This document shows, one piece after another, positions 17,710 through 26,913 of a stretch of DNA of 64,000 nt. A program made the position numbers and the translations under genes. The stretch is from positions 62,001-126,000 of the forward strand of contig NZ_CYSP01000011.1 of assembly GCF_001298735.1 (NCBI RefSeq). Direction: 5' to 3'. The notes beneath the pieces are model-generated. The model had not been told where the DNA came from and did not search any database. It saw only the letters and a program-made list of their open reading frames with translations. Numbering within the stretch: the stretch's first letter is position 1; each line of letters begins with the position of its first letter. This stretch comes from Propionispora sp. 2/2-37 (GTDB lineage Bacteria; Bacillota; Negativicutes; Propionisporales; Propionisporaceae).

Positions 17710-19362
17710 CTATACTCCGGCCGCTGTAAAGGTATCACTGATTATCTGCCTGGCTTCCTTTTGAATGTCCTGCAGATGGGACCTCCCCTTAAAGCTTTCG
17801 GCATAAATTTTATATACTTCCTCGGTTCCTGAAGGGCGAGCGGCAAACCAGCCATTTTCAGTACATACCTTCAGCCCGCCGATAGGGGCCTGATTACCGG
17901 AAGCTCTGGTAATTTTAGCGGTAATAAGCTCACCGGCAAGAACATCGGCTTTCACCTGCTCCGGCGACAGTTTACTCAGCACCGTCTTTTGTGCGGTATT
18001 GGCCACGGCATCAATCCGTTCATAAACCGGATCGCCAAATTCACCGGTAAGCGTACGATAATATTCTCCGGGATCTTTCCCGGTTTTAGCCATGATTTCG
18101 GCGGCCAGCAGGCAGAGAATTATCCCGTCCTTATCGGTGGTCCATACGGTACCGTCTTTGCGCAGGAAGGAAGCTCCGGCGCTTTCTTCTCCCCCGAAAC
18201 CAAAGGAACCGTCGGCCAGCCCGTCAACAAACCATTTAAAACCGACCGGCACTTCTGCCAGCGTCCGCCCCAGCGAACGGGCAATCCGGTCAATCATGGA
18301 GGAACTGACTAAGGTTTTGCCGACTGCAGCATCACGGCGCCAGCCGCTGCGGTGCTGAAACAAATAAGAAATGGCGACCGCCAGATAGTGGTTAGGATTT
18401 AACAGCCCGGCGCTGCGGCTGACAATACCGTGCCGGTCAAAGTCCGGATCATTGCCAAAAGCAAGGTCATAGCTGTCCTTAAGTTCAATCAGCCCGGCCA
18501 TGGCAAAAGGCGAGGAACAATCCATGCGTATTTTGCCGTCACTGTCGACATGCATGAATTGAAAAGTCGGATCCGGATGGCCGTTAATGACATCAATAGT
18601 AAGCCCGTACCGGTCGGCTATCGGCAGCCAGTAACCCAGTCCGGCACCGCCAAGCACATCGGCACCCATTTTCAGTCCAGCCGACCGGATGGCCTCCATG
18701 TCCAGAATGGTATCTAAATCCTCCACGTAGGGTGTGATAAAATCATGCTCATGAATGCAGGCACACCGCAAAGCCCGTTCATAAGGGATGCGCTTTACCT
18801 CTTTATTGCCGTGTTTTAAGAAACCATTGGCTTTATCGGCGATCTGCTGCGTTATGCCGGTGTCAGCCGGGCCGCCGTTGGGAGGATTATATTTAAAACC
18901 GCCATTATCCGGAGGATTATGGGACGGTGTAATGACTATGCCATCGGCAAAACCAGTTTTCCGTCCCCGGTTATACGTCAAAATGGCGTGGGAGATTCCC
19001 GGAGTGGGTGTGTAATTATGGTCTTTGGCGATCATGGTTTCCACTTCGTTTGCCGCCAGCACTTCCACTGCGGAAATAAACGCCGGTTCCGACAAAGCGT
19101 GTGTATCAAAACCGATAAACAGCGGTCCCGTTATGCCCTGTTCCTGCCGATAGCAGCAAATAGCCTGGGTAATTGCATAAATATGATCTTCGTTAAAGGT
19201 ACCTTTAAAAGAACTGCCACGATGCCCCGAGGTGCCAAATGATACCTTCTGTGCCGGATCACCAGCCTGGGGATGAATAACATAATAAGAACTGATCAAG
19301 CGGGGAATATTGGTTAATATACTTTTAGGTGCTTTTTTACCTGCTAATTCATGAACAGACAT
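17710..19362 (-). CDS. pgm: Alpha-D-glucose phosphoglucomutase
   Basis: Interconverts glucose-1-phosphate and glucose-6-phosphate, linking glycolysis with polysaccharide and envelope precursor synthesis. At 550 residues it has the length of the E. coli Pgm type. Visible are [12 protein letters not shown] at the N-terminus, the phosphoserine loop [23 protein letters not shown], the metal loop [10 protein letters not shown], the sugar loop GGEESAGAS and the phosphate-binding [13 protein letters not shown] near the C-terminus. GGAGGTG precedes the ATG at normal spacing. All four motifs are intact. Confidence 0.96.
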   Translation of the reverse strand: MSVHELAGKKAPKSILTNIPRLISSYYVIHPQAGDPAQKVSFGTSGHRGSSFKGTFNEDHIYAITQAICCYRQEQGITGPLFIGFDTHALSEPAFISAVEVLAANEVETMIAKDHNYTPTPGISHAILTYNRGRKTGFADGIVITPSHNPPDNGGFKYNPPNGGPADTGITQQIADKANGFLKHGNKEVKRIPYERALRCACIHEHDFITPYVEDLDTILDMEAIRSAGLKMGADVLGGAGLGYWLPIADRYGLTIDVINGHPDPTFQFMHVDSDGKIRMDCSSPFAMAGLIELKDSYDLAFGNDPDFDRHGIVSRSAGLLNPNHYLAVAISYLFQHRSGWRRDAAVGKTLVSSSMIDRIARSLGRTLAEVPVGFKWFVDGLADGSFGFGGEESAGASFLRKDGTVWTTDKDGIILCLLAAEIMAKTGKDPGEYYRTLTGEFGDPVYERIDAVANTAQKTVLSKLSPEQVKADVLAGELITAKITRASGNQAPIGGLKVCTENGWFAARPSGTEEVYKIYAESFKGRSHLQDIQKEARQIISDTFTAAGV

Positions 19363-19663
19363 TGCTTACACACCTCCATGTAAATTAGGGATATATTCCT
19401 GTTTTGACCGCTCCGGTAGTTGTAGCGTTCAAAACCAAATCTTAGTTTACCTCCAGATTTTTACCTGAAAATATTTCAGAAAAAAATCTACTGCCGCCGA
19501 CAAAACAAATAACCGGCCACAGCTCCATTGCCGATTACGGAAAGGCCCTGATTTTTTTCATTCTTTTTCCTGTCCGGATTTTTCCCTTGCCGATTGTTAT
19601 CGGCGAAAATATCATATATGATTATAGTATCCGAATTTTTATACCAACTGCAAGGAGAAACTT
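19363..19663. other. 301-bp gap between pgm and the secreted unknown
   Basis: Upstream regions of two divergent genes. It contains the plus-strand promoter given separately and a short repeat CCGAT-TGTT-ATCGG (19590-19603) that overlaps its -35. Nothing else recognised. Confidence 0.5.
19594..19622 (+). promoter_or_regulatory. Putative promoter of the 171-residue secreted protein
   Basis: TTGTTA (19594-19599), 17-nt spacer, TATGAT (19617-19622), about 40 nt before the ATG. The palindrome ATCATATATGAT (19611-19622) covers the -10. Confidence 0.45.
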
Positions 19664-20179
19664 ATGAGACTTCATTGGAAATCCTTCACTGCCGGTTCCC
19701 TGATGATGTTCGTTTTATTCTACGGGCTGTTTTTATACCCCGGTCATTTCCCCGGACAGTCAACAGCCGGGTTACCGCCGGCGACGGAACAATCCGCCAA
19801 CGCGAACGGGCCGGATATCCCCAACGCGGTAACGGTTATTCCCCTGCCGTCATTACGGATTCTCAGCGGCAACCATGTCGCCTTTGAAGGAACAGCTGCC
19901 TTTACCCAGTCCCTGAACGGACGCTTCGCTAAAAACCTCAGCATCATTGCATTCGAAGCCGACGGTGAACATGCCGATAAATCCATGATTAAAATTGTCT
20001 GGGAAAATGGTGAAACCGACATGATTCCTCCCGGAAGCAAAAATAAAACCTTCGCACCGGAAAGAAGAGCAATCAGTATTACCGTCGTTGGCTACAGCAT
20101 GCACGAAAGAAGGATTTTTAAAGATTCTTCCCGTCCGGGAACCCTGACCTGGGAAATTCACTATGAACCGGTAGAATAA
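19664..20179 (+). CDS. Membrane-anchored or secreted protein of unknown function
   Basis: A 171-residue product I cannot assign. One N-terminal hydrophobic segment (about 10-27, GSLMMFVLFYGLFLYPGHF) is followed by a P/A/N-rich linker and a beta-rich domain of about 110 residues (SIIAFEADGEHADKSMIKIVWENGETDMIPPGSKNKTFAPERRAIS in outline). The anchor has no clear signal-peptidase site, so it probably stays membrane-attached and faces outward. AAGGAG lies 6 nt before the ATG. It has its own promoter and terminator, so it is monocistronic. Confidence 0.7.
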   Translation: MRLHWKSFTAGSLMMFVLFYGLFLYPGHFPGQSTAGLPPATEQSANANGPDIPNAVTVIPLPSLRILSGNHVAFEGTAAFTQSLNGRFAKNLSIIAFEADGEHADKSMIKIVWENGETDMIPPGSKNKTFAPERRAISITVVGYSMHERRIFKDSSRPGTLTWEIHYEPVE

Positions 20180-20193
20180 CACCGGTTATGGAG

Positions 20194-20228
20194 AAAACAC
20201 CTGCTCCGCCGCGCAGGTGTTTTTTGTC
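20194..20228. terminator. Bidirectional terminator
   Basis: A 9-bp stem AACACCTGC / GCAGGTGTT followed by TTTTGTC on the plus strand and TTTTCTCC on the minus strand. It lies between convergent genes. Confidence 0.85.
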
Positions 20229-20235
20229 TGAAAAG

Positions 20236-20664
20236 TCATGGTATGGCCTTCTCAACAGTTGCCCCCAGTGCCCGGGCAAAATGCCGCAAAGCCCAGGCAT
20301 GCCCCGCCGGATCAAAGCTGGCAACCGCATCGGCATGAACAACTATGTTAAAACCAAGGTTATAGGCATCTACCGCCGTATGCAGCACACAAATATCGGT
20401 GCAGACACCGGTCAAATGGACTTCCTGGATACCCCGTTCCCGCAACCGCAATGCCAGGTCGTTGCCGGCAAACGAAGAATAACGGCTCTTGTCAATAAAG
20501 TGAAAAAGCCCTGCCTGCTCCTCTATTTTATCATTACCGGTCAACTCGTCCACCGTTTTTTTCACCGGCCCGTAAAGCCGCCGTCCCGCTTCACCACAGG
20601 TTAAAGCACCGTCCGGGGCAACAAAATCGTACGTATAATCAATGACCAGCAATGCTTTATTCAT
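20236..20664 (-). CDS. Isochorismatase-family cysteine hydrolase with internal deletion
   Basis: 142 residues; relatives of this type are about 180. The ends match well: LLVIDYTYDFVAPDGALTCG with catalytic Asp9, FIDKSRYSSFAG with Lys59, and GVCTDICVLHTAVDAYNLGF with nucleophile Cys92. About 40 residues between CGEAGR and RLYG are missing, in frame. In relatives this part carries the DxH metal site and the strand before it. The Shine-Dalgarno sequence is intact, so a protein is probably made, but nicotinamidase-like activity is doubtful. It may be a decaying gene or a changed function. Confidence 0.8.
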   Translation of the reverse strand: MNKALLVIDYTYDFVAPDGALTCGEAGRRLYGPVKKTVDELTGNDKIEEQAGLFHFIDKSRYSSFAGNDLALRLRERGIQEVHLTGVCTDICVLHTAVDAYNLGFNIVVHADAVASFDPAGHAWALRHFARALGATVEKAIP

Positions 20665-20793
20665 CCGGACGTCCTCCCTGCAATGAATTGAAGCGTTGTT
20701 CCTAGTAAAACCAGAAACTGATTTTCAATCAAATATAGATAGATATAAATATTTTACCATTTACAGGAAAAATCGTCAATAGCTCTCCTGCCC

Positions 20794-21459
20794 CTACTTT
20801 TCCATTGTCGGGTCGGGCGGCCCGTTGCGCATACGGGACAGCAGACAGACCGCCGCCGTCAGCATAATCAGCGCCCCTACGATTATCGGTGCGGTTAATA
20901 ACTTACCCGGCAACGACTGATACAAACCGAAAAGGCCAAAACAGATAAAACTAACCGCTGCAAACCACTGTACCGCCCGCTCCGGTATGTGTTTTCCCAT
21001 AACAATGCCAACAATAATACCAAAACCGTCAGCGACCATCATACCCATGGTTGTTCCCAGCCATACCGGTAAGGCATGATCAAATTGCGCCGCCAAAGTG
21101 ACAGTGGCCAACTGGGTCTTGTCTCCCATTTCCGCAATAAAAAACGCGGTCGCCACCGTCCAGAACGGACCGTACTTCGTTGCTTTATCCTCGCCGTCAA
21201 GTTCGTCGCCACGAATTGTCCACAGCCCGAAAAGAACAAAGGCGGCTGCGGCTGCAATCCGCACATAGTTCATGGGAATGAACTGGGTAATATAAGTACC
21301 GGCCATCACTGCCAGCCAATGATTCAAAACGGTAGCAGCCAACACACCCCACATAACCGTTTGCCAGCGGTAACGTGTGGCAAACGCCATGGCTAACAAT
21401 TGTGTCTTATCACCCATCTCTGCCAGAATGACAAACACCAGCGAAGTTAAAAAAGCCAT
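20794..21459 (-). CDS. mneA: TMEM165/GDT1-family (UPF0016) cation transporter, probable Mn2+ exporter
   Basis: About 221 residues, six spans, with two copies of the family signature: VFVILAEMGDKTQLLAMAFATRY at the start and FFIAEMGDKTQLATVTLAAQF in the second half. The acidic E-x-G-D-K-T-Q motifs form the ion path. Members export Mn2+ or Ca2+. The yybP-ykoY (Mn2+) riboswitch directly upstream supports a Mn2+ efflux role. Start at ATG 21459 with AAGGGGGA; the longer ORF runs into the riboswitch terminator and is rejected. The symbol is by analogy. Confidence 0.9.
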   Translation of the reverse strand: MAFLTSLVFVILAEMGDKTQLLAMAFATRYRWQTVMWGVLAATVLNHWLAVMAGTYITQFIPMNYVRIAAAAAFVLFGLWTIRGDELDGEDKATKYGPFWTVATAFFIAEMGDKTQLATVTLAAQFDHALPVWLGTTMGMMVADGFGIIVGIVMGKHIPERAVQWFAAVSFICFGLFGLYQSLPGKLLTAPIIVGALIMLTAAVCLLSRMRNGPPDPTMEK

Positions 21460-21487
21460 GTAAAATCCCCCTTTAAGCATAGTGTAA

Positions 21488-21625
21488 CAAAAAAGCGAGA
21501 CCCCTAGCATAGCAAAAAAAACCATGCTAAAGGTCTCGCTAATTGACATGATATCAATAAACAGAACCAGACGGCTGCTCACCATCAGTATGTTGACTCT
21601 GTTTCCCGAGCTACTCCCCTTTAAA
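21488..21625 (-). promoter_or_regulatory. yybP-ykoY (manganese) riboswitch with terminator
   Basis: The minus strand shows the conserved entry AAAGGGGAGTAGC (21610-21622), then GTCAACATACTGATGG and GCAGCCG, all hallmarks of the yybP-ykoY aptamer. A 17-bp hairpin follows (21494-21510 / 21524-21540, with G-U pairs) ending in TTTTTTG, the expression platform. By family knowledge Mn2+ binding blocks termination and turns on the transporter behind it. Confidence 0.92.
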
Positions 21626-21693
21626 AAACTGCGGTATCATTTCATAAGTGTAACCTATATTCCTGCAATCGTCAATCCGTTTGCTGCCACGGA

Positions 21694-23121
21694 TTATGAA
21701 TTGGATACCTCCGGACGGCATTCGCTTTTGACTTTATGCTTTAGGAACAATTCATAATAACCATAAATGGCAAACAGTAGTGGAATGCCGGTATATAATA
21801 CAATACGCTGGGATTCATCAAAATACAGGCTGAAAATAACCACCAGATTCAGCCCCAGGGCCAGCAGTGGAACGATCGGATAAAACGGGGTGCAAAATAC
21901 CAGTTCCTGCAGTGAACCGCCGGCTTGCAAAAACCTTTGCCGGAAATTCATCTGACACCAGGCAATAATTACCCAAATTAAACAGCCGGTCAGCCCGGTG
22001 CTGGACATCAGCCATAAATAGACCGTATCGGCTGCATATTCACTGGTCAGCAGCGATAAACAGGCCAGAATCAGGGTAGCCACTACCCCGTAAAACGGTA
22101 CTCCGTTACCATTTACGGTAGCAAGGAAACGGGGAGCCATCCCTTCCTTGGCCATCGACCATAACATGCGGGAACAGGCGTATAGGGCCGAGTTACCGGC
22201 AGATAACGCGGAGGTTAGTACGACAAAACTCATAATATCCTGAGCAACCGGGATCCCAATCCGCCCAAAAACCTGGGCAAAGGGACTTTCCAGCACACCT
22301 GCCTCCTGCCAGGGGATGGTAGCGGACAAAACTGCTATAGCTAAAATATAAAAAATAACAATACGAAAAGTAATGCCCCGTATTACCCGTGGCACATGTT
22401 TTCCCGGCTCCTTACATTCCCCCGCTGCAATGCCTACCAGTTCAGCCCCCTGGAAGGAATAGGCCACAGCGATCATCGTCAAAAACACCGTCGAAAAACC
22501 ATGGGGGAAAATACCGCTTCCGGTAGAAAAATTACTGAATCCGATAGCGCCCTCATGTCCGGTGAAACCAAACATGAGGCCGGCGCCGGCAATGATGAAA
22601 GAAACAATGGCCACTACCTTGATTCCGGCAAACCAAAACTCGGCCTCGCCATAGGCTTTAACCGAAATCACATTCAGCAGGGCCAGCATGGTGGCAAAAA
22701 TGCCGCACCAAATCCAAACGGGAACCTGCGGAAACCAGTTATGCATAATAATTCCGGCGGCGGTAAAATCGGCCGCAATGCACACCGCCCAGTTGATCCA
22801 GTACAGCCAGCCGGTGGTAAAACCGGCCCCCGGTGAAATAAATTGGGTAGCATAACTCTGAAACGAACCGGATACCGGCATAGCTACCGAAAGCTCAGCC
22901 AGGCACAATAAGACCATATACATAATAAAGCCGCCCACCATATAAGCCAAAATGGCACCGGCCGGCCCGGCCTGACTGATCGTTTGGCCGGAACCTAAAA
23001 ATAACCCGGTACCAATGGTCCCGCCAATGGAAATCATCATTAAATGTCGGGATTTCATATCCCTTCTTAGTTCCGGTTTTACCGGACAGATTGCTTCCAG
23101 CACACTGACCTGCTTGTCCAT
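21694..23121 (-). CDS. lysP: Lysine-specific amino-acid permease (APC family)
   Basis: About 475 residues, 12 spans, amino-acid-polyamine-organocation family: LRRDMKSRHLMMISIGGTIGTGLFLGSG at the start, then AELSVAMPVSGSFQSYATQFISPGAGF and GIAAGECKEPGKHVPRVI. Imports an amino acid by proton symport across the inner membrane. Substrate is inferred from the lysine riboswitch immediately upstream. I start at ATG 23121, with GAGGAGG 6 nt before it; an upstream start would be five codons longer. Monocistronic. Confidence 0.88.
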   Translation of the reverse strand: MDKQVSVLEAICPVKPELRRDMKSRHLMMISIGGTIGTGLFLGSGQTISQAGPAGAILAYMVGGFIMYMVLLCLAELSVAMPVSGSFQSYATQFISPGAGFTTGWLYWINWAVCIAADFTAAGIIMHNWFPQVPVWIWCGIFATMLALLNVISVKAYGEAEFWFAGIKVVAIVSFIIAGAGLMFGFTGHEGAIGFSNFSTGSGIFPHGFSTVFLTMIAVAYSFQGAELVGIAAGECKEPGKHVPRVIRGITFRIVIFYILAIAVLSATIPWQEAGVLESPFAQVFGRIGIPVAQDIMSFVVLTSALSAGNSALYACSRMLWSMAKEGMAPRFLATVNGNGVPFYGVVATLILACLSLLTSEYAADTVYLWLMSSTGLTGCLIWVIIAWCQMNFRQRFLQAGGSLQELVFCTPFYPIVPLLALGLNLVVIFSLYFDESQRIVLYTGIPLLFAIYGYYELFLKHKVKSECRPEVSNS

Positions 23122-23159
23122 AAAGAACCTCCTCAATATAACTGTCTCTCTTCCCGGGC

Positions 23160-23195
23160 AAAAAAAAAATGGCCGTGAACACTCTCACAACCACA
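23160..23195 (-). terminator. Expression-platform terminator of the lysine riboswitch
   Basis: On the minus strand TGGTTGTGA and TCACGGCCA form a stem with two G-U pairs, followed by ten T. It lies between the aptamer and lysP and would be the lysine-dependent terminator. Confidence 0.8.
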
Positions 23196-23221
23196 GCATA
23201 CCTTGTCATACTGGCAAGATC

Positions 23222-23400
23222 CCTGCGTGAGATAGCGCTTCATTCAAAAATGGGATAATTGAATGACAGTGTTGTATTTCTTCAATACAACCCCAGCAGA
23301 ATCTTCCGGCTAAAACATCCTGCTTCGGCGAACATTCCCTTCCCTGCAGCTTCAGCCGGCCGGCTCACTGCAGATACTCATAATATTCGCTCCTCTATAC
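23222..23400 (-). promoter_or_regulatory. Lysine riboswitch (L box)
   Basis: Minus strand reads AGAGGAGCG near 23390, GAGTATCTGCAGTG, GGGAAGGGAATG, CGCCGAAGCAGG, GCTGGGG, the hairpin TTGTATTGAAGAAATACAA, ACTGTCA and the closing GCGCTATCTCACGC. These are the conserved core and helices of the lysine aptamer in the right order. High lysine should terminate transcription before lysP. A possible -10 TATAAT lies at 23425-23430, with a weak -35. Confidence 0.93.
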
Positions 23401-23504
23401 ATCACCATATTCATTTACTTTATTATTATACTTGATAACATGTTTTTTTAGAAGAGACTTATCATAATTTTGTTCGTTTTTTCAATACAATTTTCTATCC
23501 GCGC

Positions 23505-24875
23505 TTACCCCCTGCGCTTTTTTACTTGATACCCGACATACAGGCATACCAGCCAGACCGGAGCAATGTAAAGAGAGTAGCGCATGTCGGGAATGAAGGC
23601 CATGATTCCCAGAATGGACAACAAAAACAGCAAACTAATGTAGGAAGACACCGGATGCCAGGGCATCCTGAACGCTAATTTTTGTTGTCCCTGCGCCTTC
23701 CTTTGGCGGAATTTCAACTGCACAATCAGTATCATGGCCCAGTTTATAATAATGGAAATCGTTGCCAATGCCATTAGATATAAAAATACTTTTTCCGGAT
23801 TCAGATAACTTAACAGGACTGCGATCAAGGTAAACCCGGTTGAGGTCAATATCGCGGCAACCGGAATCCCGGAAGAATTCAATCGGGCAAATATACGGGG
23901 GGCATTACCCTGAACCGCCAAACCGTACAGCATCCTGCCGTTACTGTACAAGGCACTGTTATAGGCCGACAGCGCAGCAGTCAGAACCACGGCATTTAAT
24001 ACATTCGCCGCCGACGGAATACCTACATGGGTAAAAATCTGTACAAAAGGACTGCCTGTCAGGCCGATCTGATTCCAGGGGAATATCGCCAGTATAACCG
24101 TTAACGCCCCCACATAAAAAAGCAAAATCCTCCATACCACCTGATTGATGGCCTGCGGAATGGATTTCTGCGGATTTTCCGCTTCTCCGGCCGTTATCCC
24201 GATTAACTCCACGCCGCCAAAAGAAAACATGACCATGACTAAAGACAGAATCACGCCTTGCAGTCCATGGGGAAAAAATCCACCATGCTGCCATAAATTA
24301 CTGAATCCGATCGGCTGACCCCCATTGCCAACGCCAAAAACGATAATCAGAAAACCAAAAATAATCATGCCAATAATAGCCAGTACCTTAATAATCGCAA
24401 ACCAAAACTCCAACTCACCGTAGGCCTTGACGTGAAATAGATTGATCATGGTTACCAGAATCAGACAAGCCAGGGCGGAAATCCATATGGGAATGTCGGG
24501 CAGCCAAAAGTTAATATATGTTCCGACAACAGAAAGCTCCGCCATGCTGACAACAATATAATTGAACCAGTAGTTCCATCCTCCCATGAATCCGGGCAAA
24601 TCTCCCCAGTATTGATAGGCATAATGACTGAAAGAGCCTGATACCGGATTATCGACCGACATCTCACCCAATGCCCGCATAATAAAAAAAATAACTGCAC
24701 CGCCGACCAAATAGGCTAACAGAACGGCTGGTCCCGCTGTTTTTACGACTGAAGCGGAGCCGTAGAATAACCCGGTCCCGATGGCACCGCCTAAAGCGAT
24801 CATTTGGATATGGCGATTCTTAAGCCCCCTCTGGATATGCTGCTCATTCGAAGTTTGGTTTTCCATTTGCCCCAT
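23505..24875 (-). CDS. Amino-acid permease (APC family, AroP/ProY/GabP-like)
   Basis: About 456 residues, 12 spans: LKNRHIQMIALGGAIGTGLFYGSASVVKTAGPAV is the typical start, followed by RALGEMSVDNPVSGSFSHYAYQYWG and GITAGEAENPQKSIPQAI. Imports an amino acid; substrate not decidable from sequence. Of three closely spaced starts the ATG at 24875 has the best Shine-Dalgarno distance (AAGGG, 6 nt). It lies 40 nt downstream of the GNAT gene, so they may share a transcript. No riboswitch precedes it, unlike its neighbour lysP. Confidence 0.88.
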   Translation of the reverse strand: MGQMENQTSNEQHIQRGLKNRHIQMIALGGAIGTGLFYGSASVVKTAGPAVLLAYLVGGAVIFFIMRALGEMSVDNPVSGSFSHYAYQYWGDLPGFMGGWNYWFNYIVVSMAELSVVGTYINFWLPDIPIWISALACLILVTMINLFHVKAYGELEFWFAIIKVLAIIGMIIFGFLIIVFGVGNGGQPIGFSNLWQHGGFFPHGLQGVILSLVMVMFSFGGVELIGITAGEAENPQKSIPQAINQVVWRILLFYVGALTVILAIFPWNQIGLTGSPFVQIFTHVGIPSAANVLNAVVLTAALSAYNSALYSNGRMLYGLAVQGNAPRIFARLNSSGIPVAAILTSTGFTLIAVLLSYLNPEKVFLYLMALATISIIINWAMILIVQLKFRQRKAQGQQKLAFRMPWHPVSSYISLLFLLSILGIMAFIPDMRYSLYIAPVWLVCLYVGYQVKKRRG

Positions 24876-24917
24876 CACGTACCCTTCATGTAAAGTCCAA
24901 GCGATTTTACATTATAC

Positions 24918-25970
24918 CTAACTATCGTTGCGATGTAAAGTAAAGCGCTGTTTTGACGGAACCGGTCTGCCCAACCCCTTGCCATTCCTAAAATTTTCCA
25001 TAATCATAGGGCGCAGCATGACATAATACGTATCCTGGCGCACAAACCCCATTCGTTCCAATGCCTGCTGTTTATCAATCATATCATCGTATACGGTGGT
25101 GTACGCTGTTCCTTGACCGTATTTTGCCTGCAAAATGGTCAGTACCTGCCCCAGCAGTTCCCCGCGCAGCTTCTCGTAAGCCGGATGGAGCATCATGCTG
25201 ATAAAATGAGTATGGCTTTTTTCGTAACTTCGTATATCCAGCGAAGCAACCGTCCGGTCATCACGTATCAGCACATATTCTCTTTTGGTATTGTGCATCA
25301 GCCGGTTTTTTATCCACTCCAGATTGCGTATAAACAAGCTGGGGTTAAATTCGCGGTAACAGCGCCGGATAAAGCGCTGCAGCCGGCGTGAAATACTGGC
25401 CCGGTACAGTCCGAAAAGCTGCGGGCGGTCACTTGGCTGCAAAACACGAAATCCGTCAAGAGCTTCTACCGGCCGATCAGCGCCGGTGTTGGGGAACTGT
25501 ATGCTGTAATGAATGACCTGAGCCTGACTGGAAAATCCCAGCCGCCTGTAAAGGCGGTAGGCGGGATTATCGGTACGTACTTCCAGGACAACATCATGGC
25601 CTTGTTGATCTGCCGCTTCGGCTAAAAACTTCTGCAATACCTGACTTCCGATCCCCTGTCCACGGTAGTGTTTGCTTATGGTAAAATAATCCAGGTGGAT
25701 TTGCCGGTGATTGAGATAGGAAATTTGCAAAAATCCGGCAATATGACCTCTGACCCGAATAATGTAGATAGTAAAAAAGTTTTTTATCCAAGGCGAAACC
25801 TGACGTAAAGGCAGCAAAAGAAAATAGAACTGATGCAGCCGGTGAATGCGCTGCCGAATGATGCTACTGTCCAGTTCACCACCGAACTCCCGGGTGAACA
25901 TATCCTCCAATATTTTTAAATCAGCATAACGTACCTGCTTGATAGTGATTTCTGCCTGCGTAAACAGCAT
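24918..25970 (-). CDS. GNAT-family N-acetyltransferase
   Basis: About 350 residues, large for the family. A GNAT domain lies in the N-terminal half, with acetyl-CoA motif HYRGQGIGSQVLQKFLAEA and EVRTDNPAYRLYRRLGF. The C-terminal half (FRVLQPSDRPQLFGLYRA to the end, including YTTVYDDMIDKQQALERMGF) looks like a second, degenerate GNAT domain, so it may be a tandem arrangement. Acceptor substrate unknown. Start at ATG 25970 with a modest GGTGA; a longer ORF begins at 26027 without a ribosome site. Confidence 0.8.
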   Translation of the reverse strand: MLFTQAEITIKQVRYADLKILEDMFTREFGGELDSSIIRQRIHRLHQFYFLLLPLRQVSPWIKNFFTIYIIRVRGHIAGFLQISYLNHRQIHLDYFTISKHYRGQGIGSQVLQKFLAEAADQQGHDVVLEVRTDNPAYRLYRRLGFSSQAQVIHYSIQFPNTGADRPVEALDGFRVLQPSDRPQLFGLYRASISRRLQRFIRRCYREFNPSLFIRNLEWIKNRLMHNTKREYVLIRDDRTVASLDIRSYEKSHTHFISMMLHPAYEKLRGELLGQVLTILQAKYGQGTAYTTVYDDMIDKQQALERMGFVRQDTYYVMLRPMIMENFRNGKGLGRPVPSKQRFTLHRNDS

Positions 25971-26145
25971 ATTGTAATCACCGCCTATTTTTGCTGATAG
26001 TATGTGCCACAACCGGAGAACTAACAAAGTAAAATTGTGGCATCACGCTAAAATCCGGACATAACTTGACAACTCTTCTGCCAGAATTTATGCTAAAGAA
26101 TAGCACGGCTGCCATGCAATCTACCATGATCCAAAGGAGACCAAC

Positions 26146-26739
26146 ATGAACAAAAAAGTAATGATGTTATGCTGTACGGGACTATTGCTTCTGCTTTTGG
26201 CCGGAACAGGCTGCTCACTGGCCAGCCAGCCTTCCGAATCCCCGGAACCGGCAAAGCAGGAACAACCGGTTGTGAAAAACCGCATTGCCGTATTTGAAAC
26301 TTCCAAAGGTTCTTTCAAGGTCGAGCTGTTTGACGATAAAGCTCCCAAAACAGCTGAAAATTTCGCTTCCTTAGCTAACAGGGGATTTTTTAACGGCCTG
26401 ATTTTTCACCGGGTCATTGATGGCTTTATGATCCAGGGCGGGGACCCGAAAGGCAATGGAACCGGTGGACCGGGTTATACTATCCCCGACGAATTTCATC
26501 CCGACCTGAAGCACAATGCCGCAGGCATTCTTTCCATGGCCAATCGCGGACCGAATACCGGTGGTTCCCAGTTTTTTATTACCCTGGAACCGACGCCCTG
26601 GCTGGATAACAAACACGCCATCTTCGGTAAGGTCATTGAGGGGCTGGATGTGGTAAAAACCATTGGTAATGTGAAAACGGGCGCAAACGATAAACCACTG
26701 GAAGATGTTGTCATCCAGAAAATTACGTTGGAGAATTAA
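26146..26739 (+). CDS. Lipoprotein cyclophilin-type peptidyl-prolyl isomerase
   Basis: A 197-residue lipoprotein with lipobox LLAGTGC (Cys23), a short P/E-rich spacer, then a complete cyclophilin domain (about 47-195). Motifs are [38 protein letters not shown] with catalytic Arg, [10 protein letters not shown] and [15 protein letters not shown]. It catalyses proline cis-trans isomerisation outside the cytoplasm, helping secreted proteins fold. Start ATG has AAAGGAG upstream. It is followed by an AT-rich terminator-like hairpin. Confidence 0.93.
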   Translation: MNKKVMMLCCTGLLLLLLAGTGCSLASQPSESPEPAKQEQPVVKNRIAVFETSKGSFKVELFDDKAPKTAENFASLANRGFFNGLIFHRVIDGFMIQGGDPKGNGTGGPGYTIPDEFHPDLKHNAAGILSMANRGPNTGGSQFFITLEPTPWLDNKHAIFGKVIEGLDVVKTIGNVKTGANDKPLEDVVIQKITLEN

Positions 26740-26849
26740 TCGGAAAGCCTGGCCTCAAGCGTCGGAAAATAAAGAAAACTCATTTGCAGGCAGGGTTTCA
26801 ACCCCATCTGAAAATGTAGTCCCTGGATAAAAAGATTGAAGTACATAAG

Positions 26850-26896
26850 CTACTTATATATAATAATGATATTGTATATAAGTAGTTTTTATTTTA
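26850..26896 (+). terminator. AT-rich terminator-like hairpin
   Basis: An 11-bp stem CTACTTATATA / TATATAAGTAG with a 14-nt loop, followed by TTTTTATTTTA. It lies after the cyclophilin gene and 18 nt before the ribosome site of the EamA gene, so it might also act as an attenuator for that gene. Confidence 0.6.
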
Positions 26897-26913
26897 CATA
26901 AGGAGTCCTTATT

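Noticed and set aside
21460-21585. N-terminal extension of the TMEM165-like gene
   Set aside because: It would translate the riboswitch terminator hairpin; ATG 21459 has AAGGGGGA upstream.
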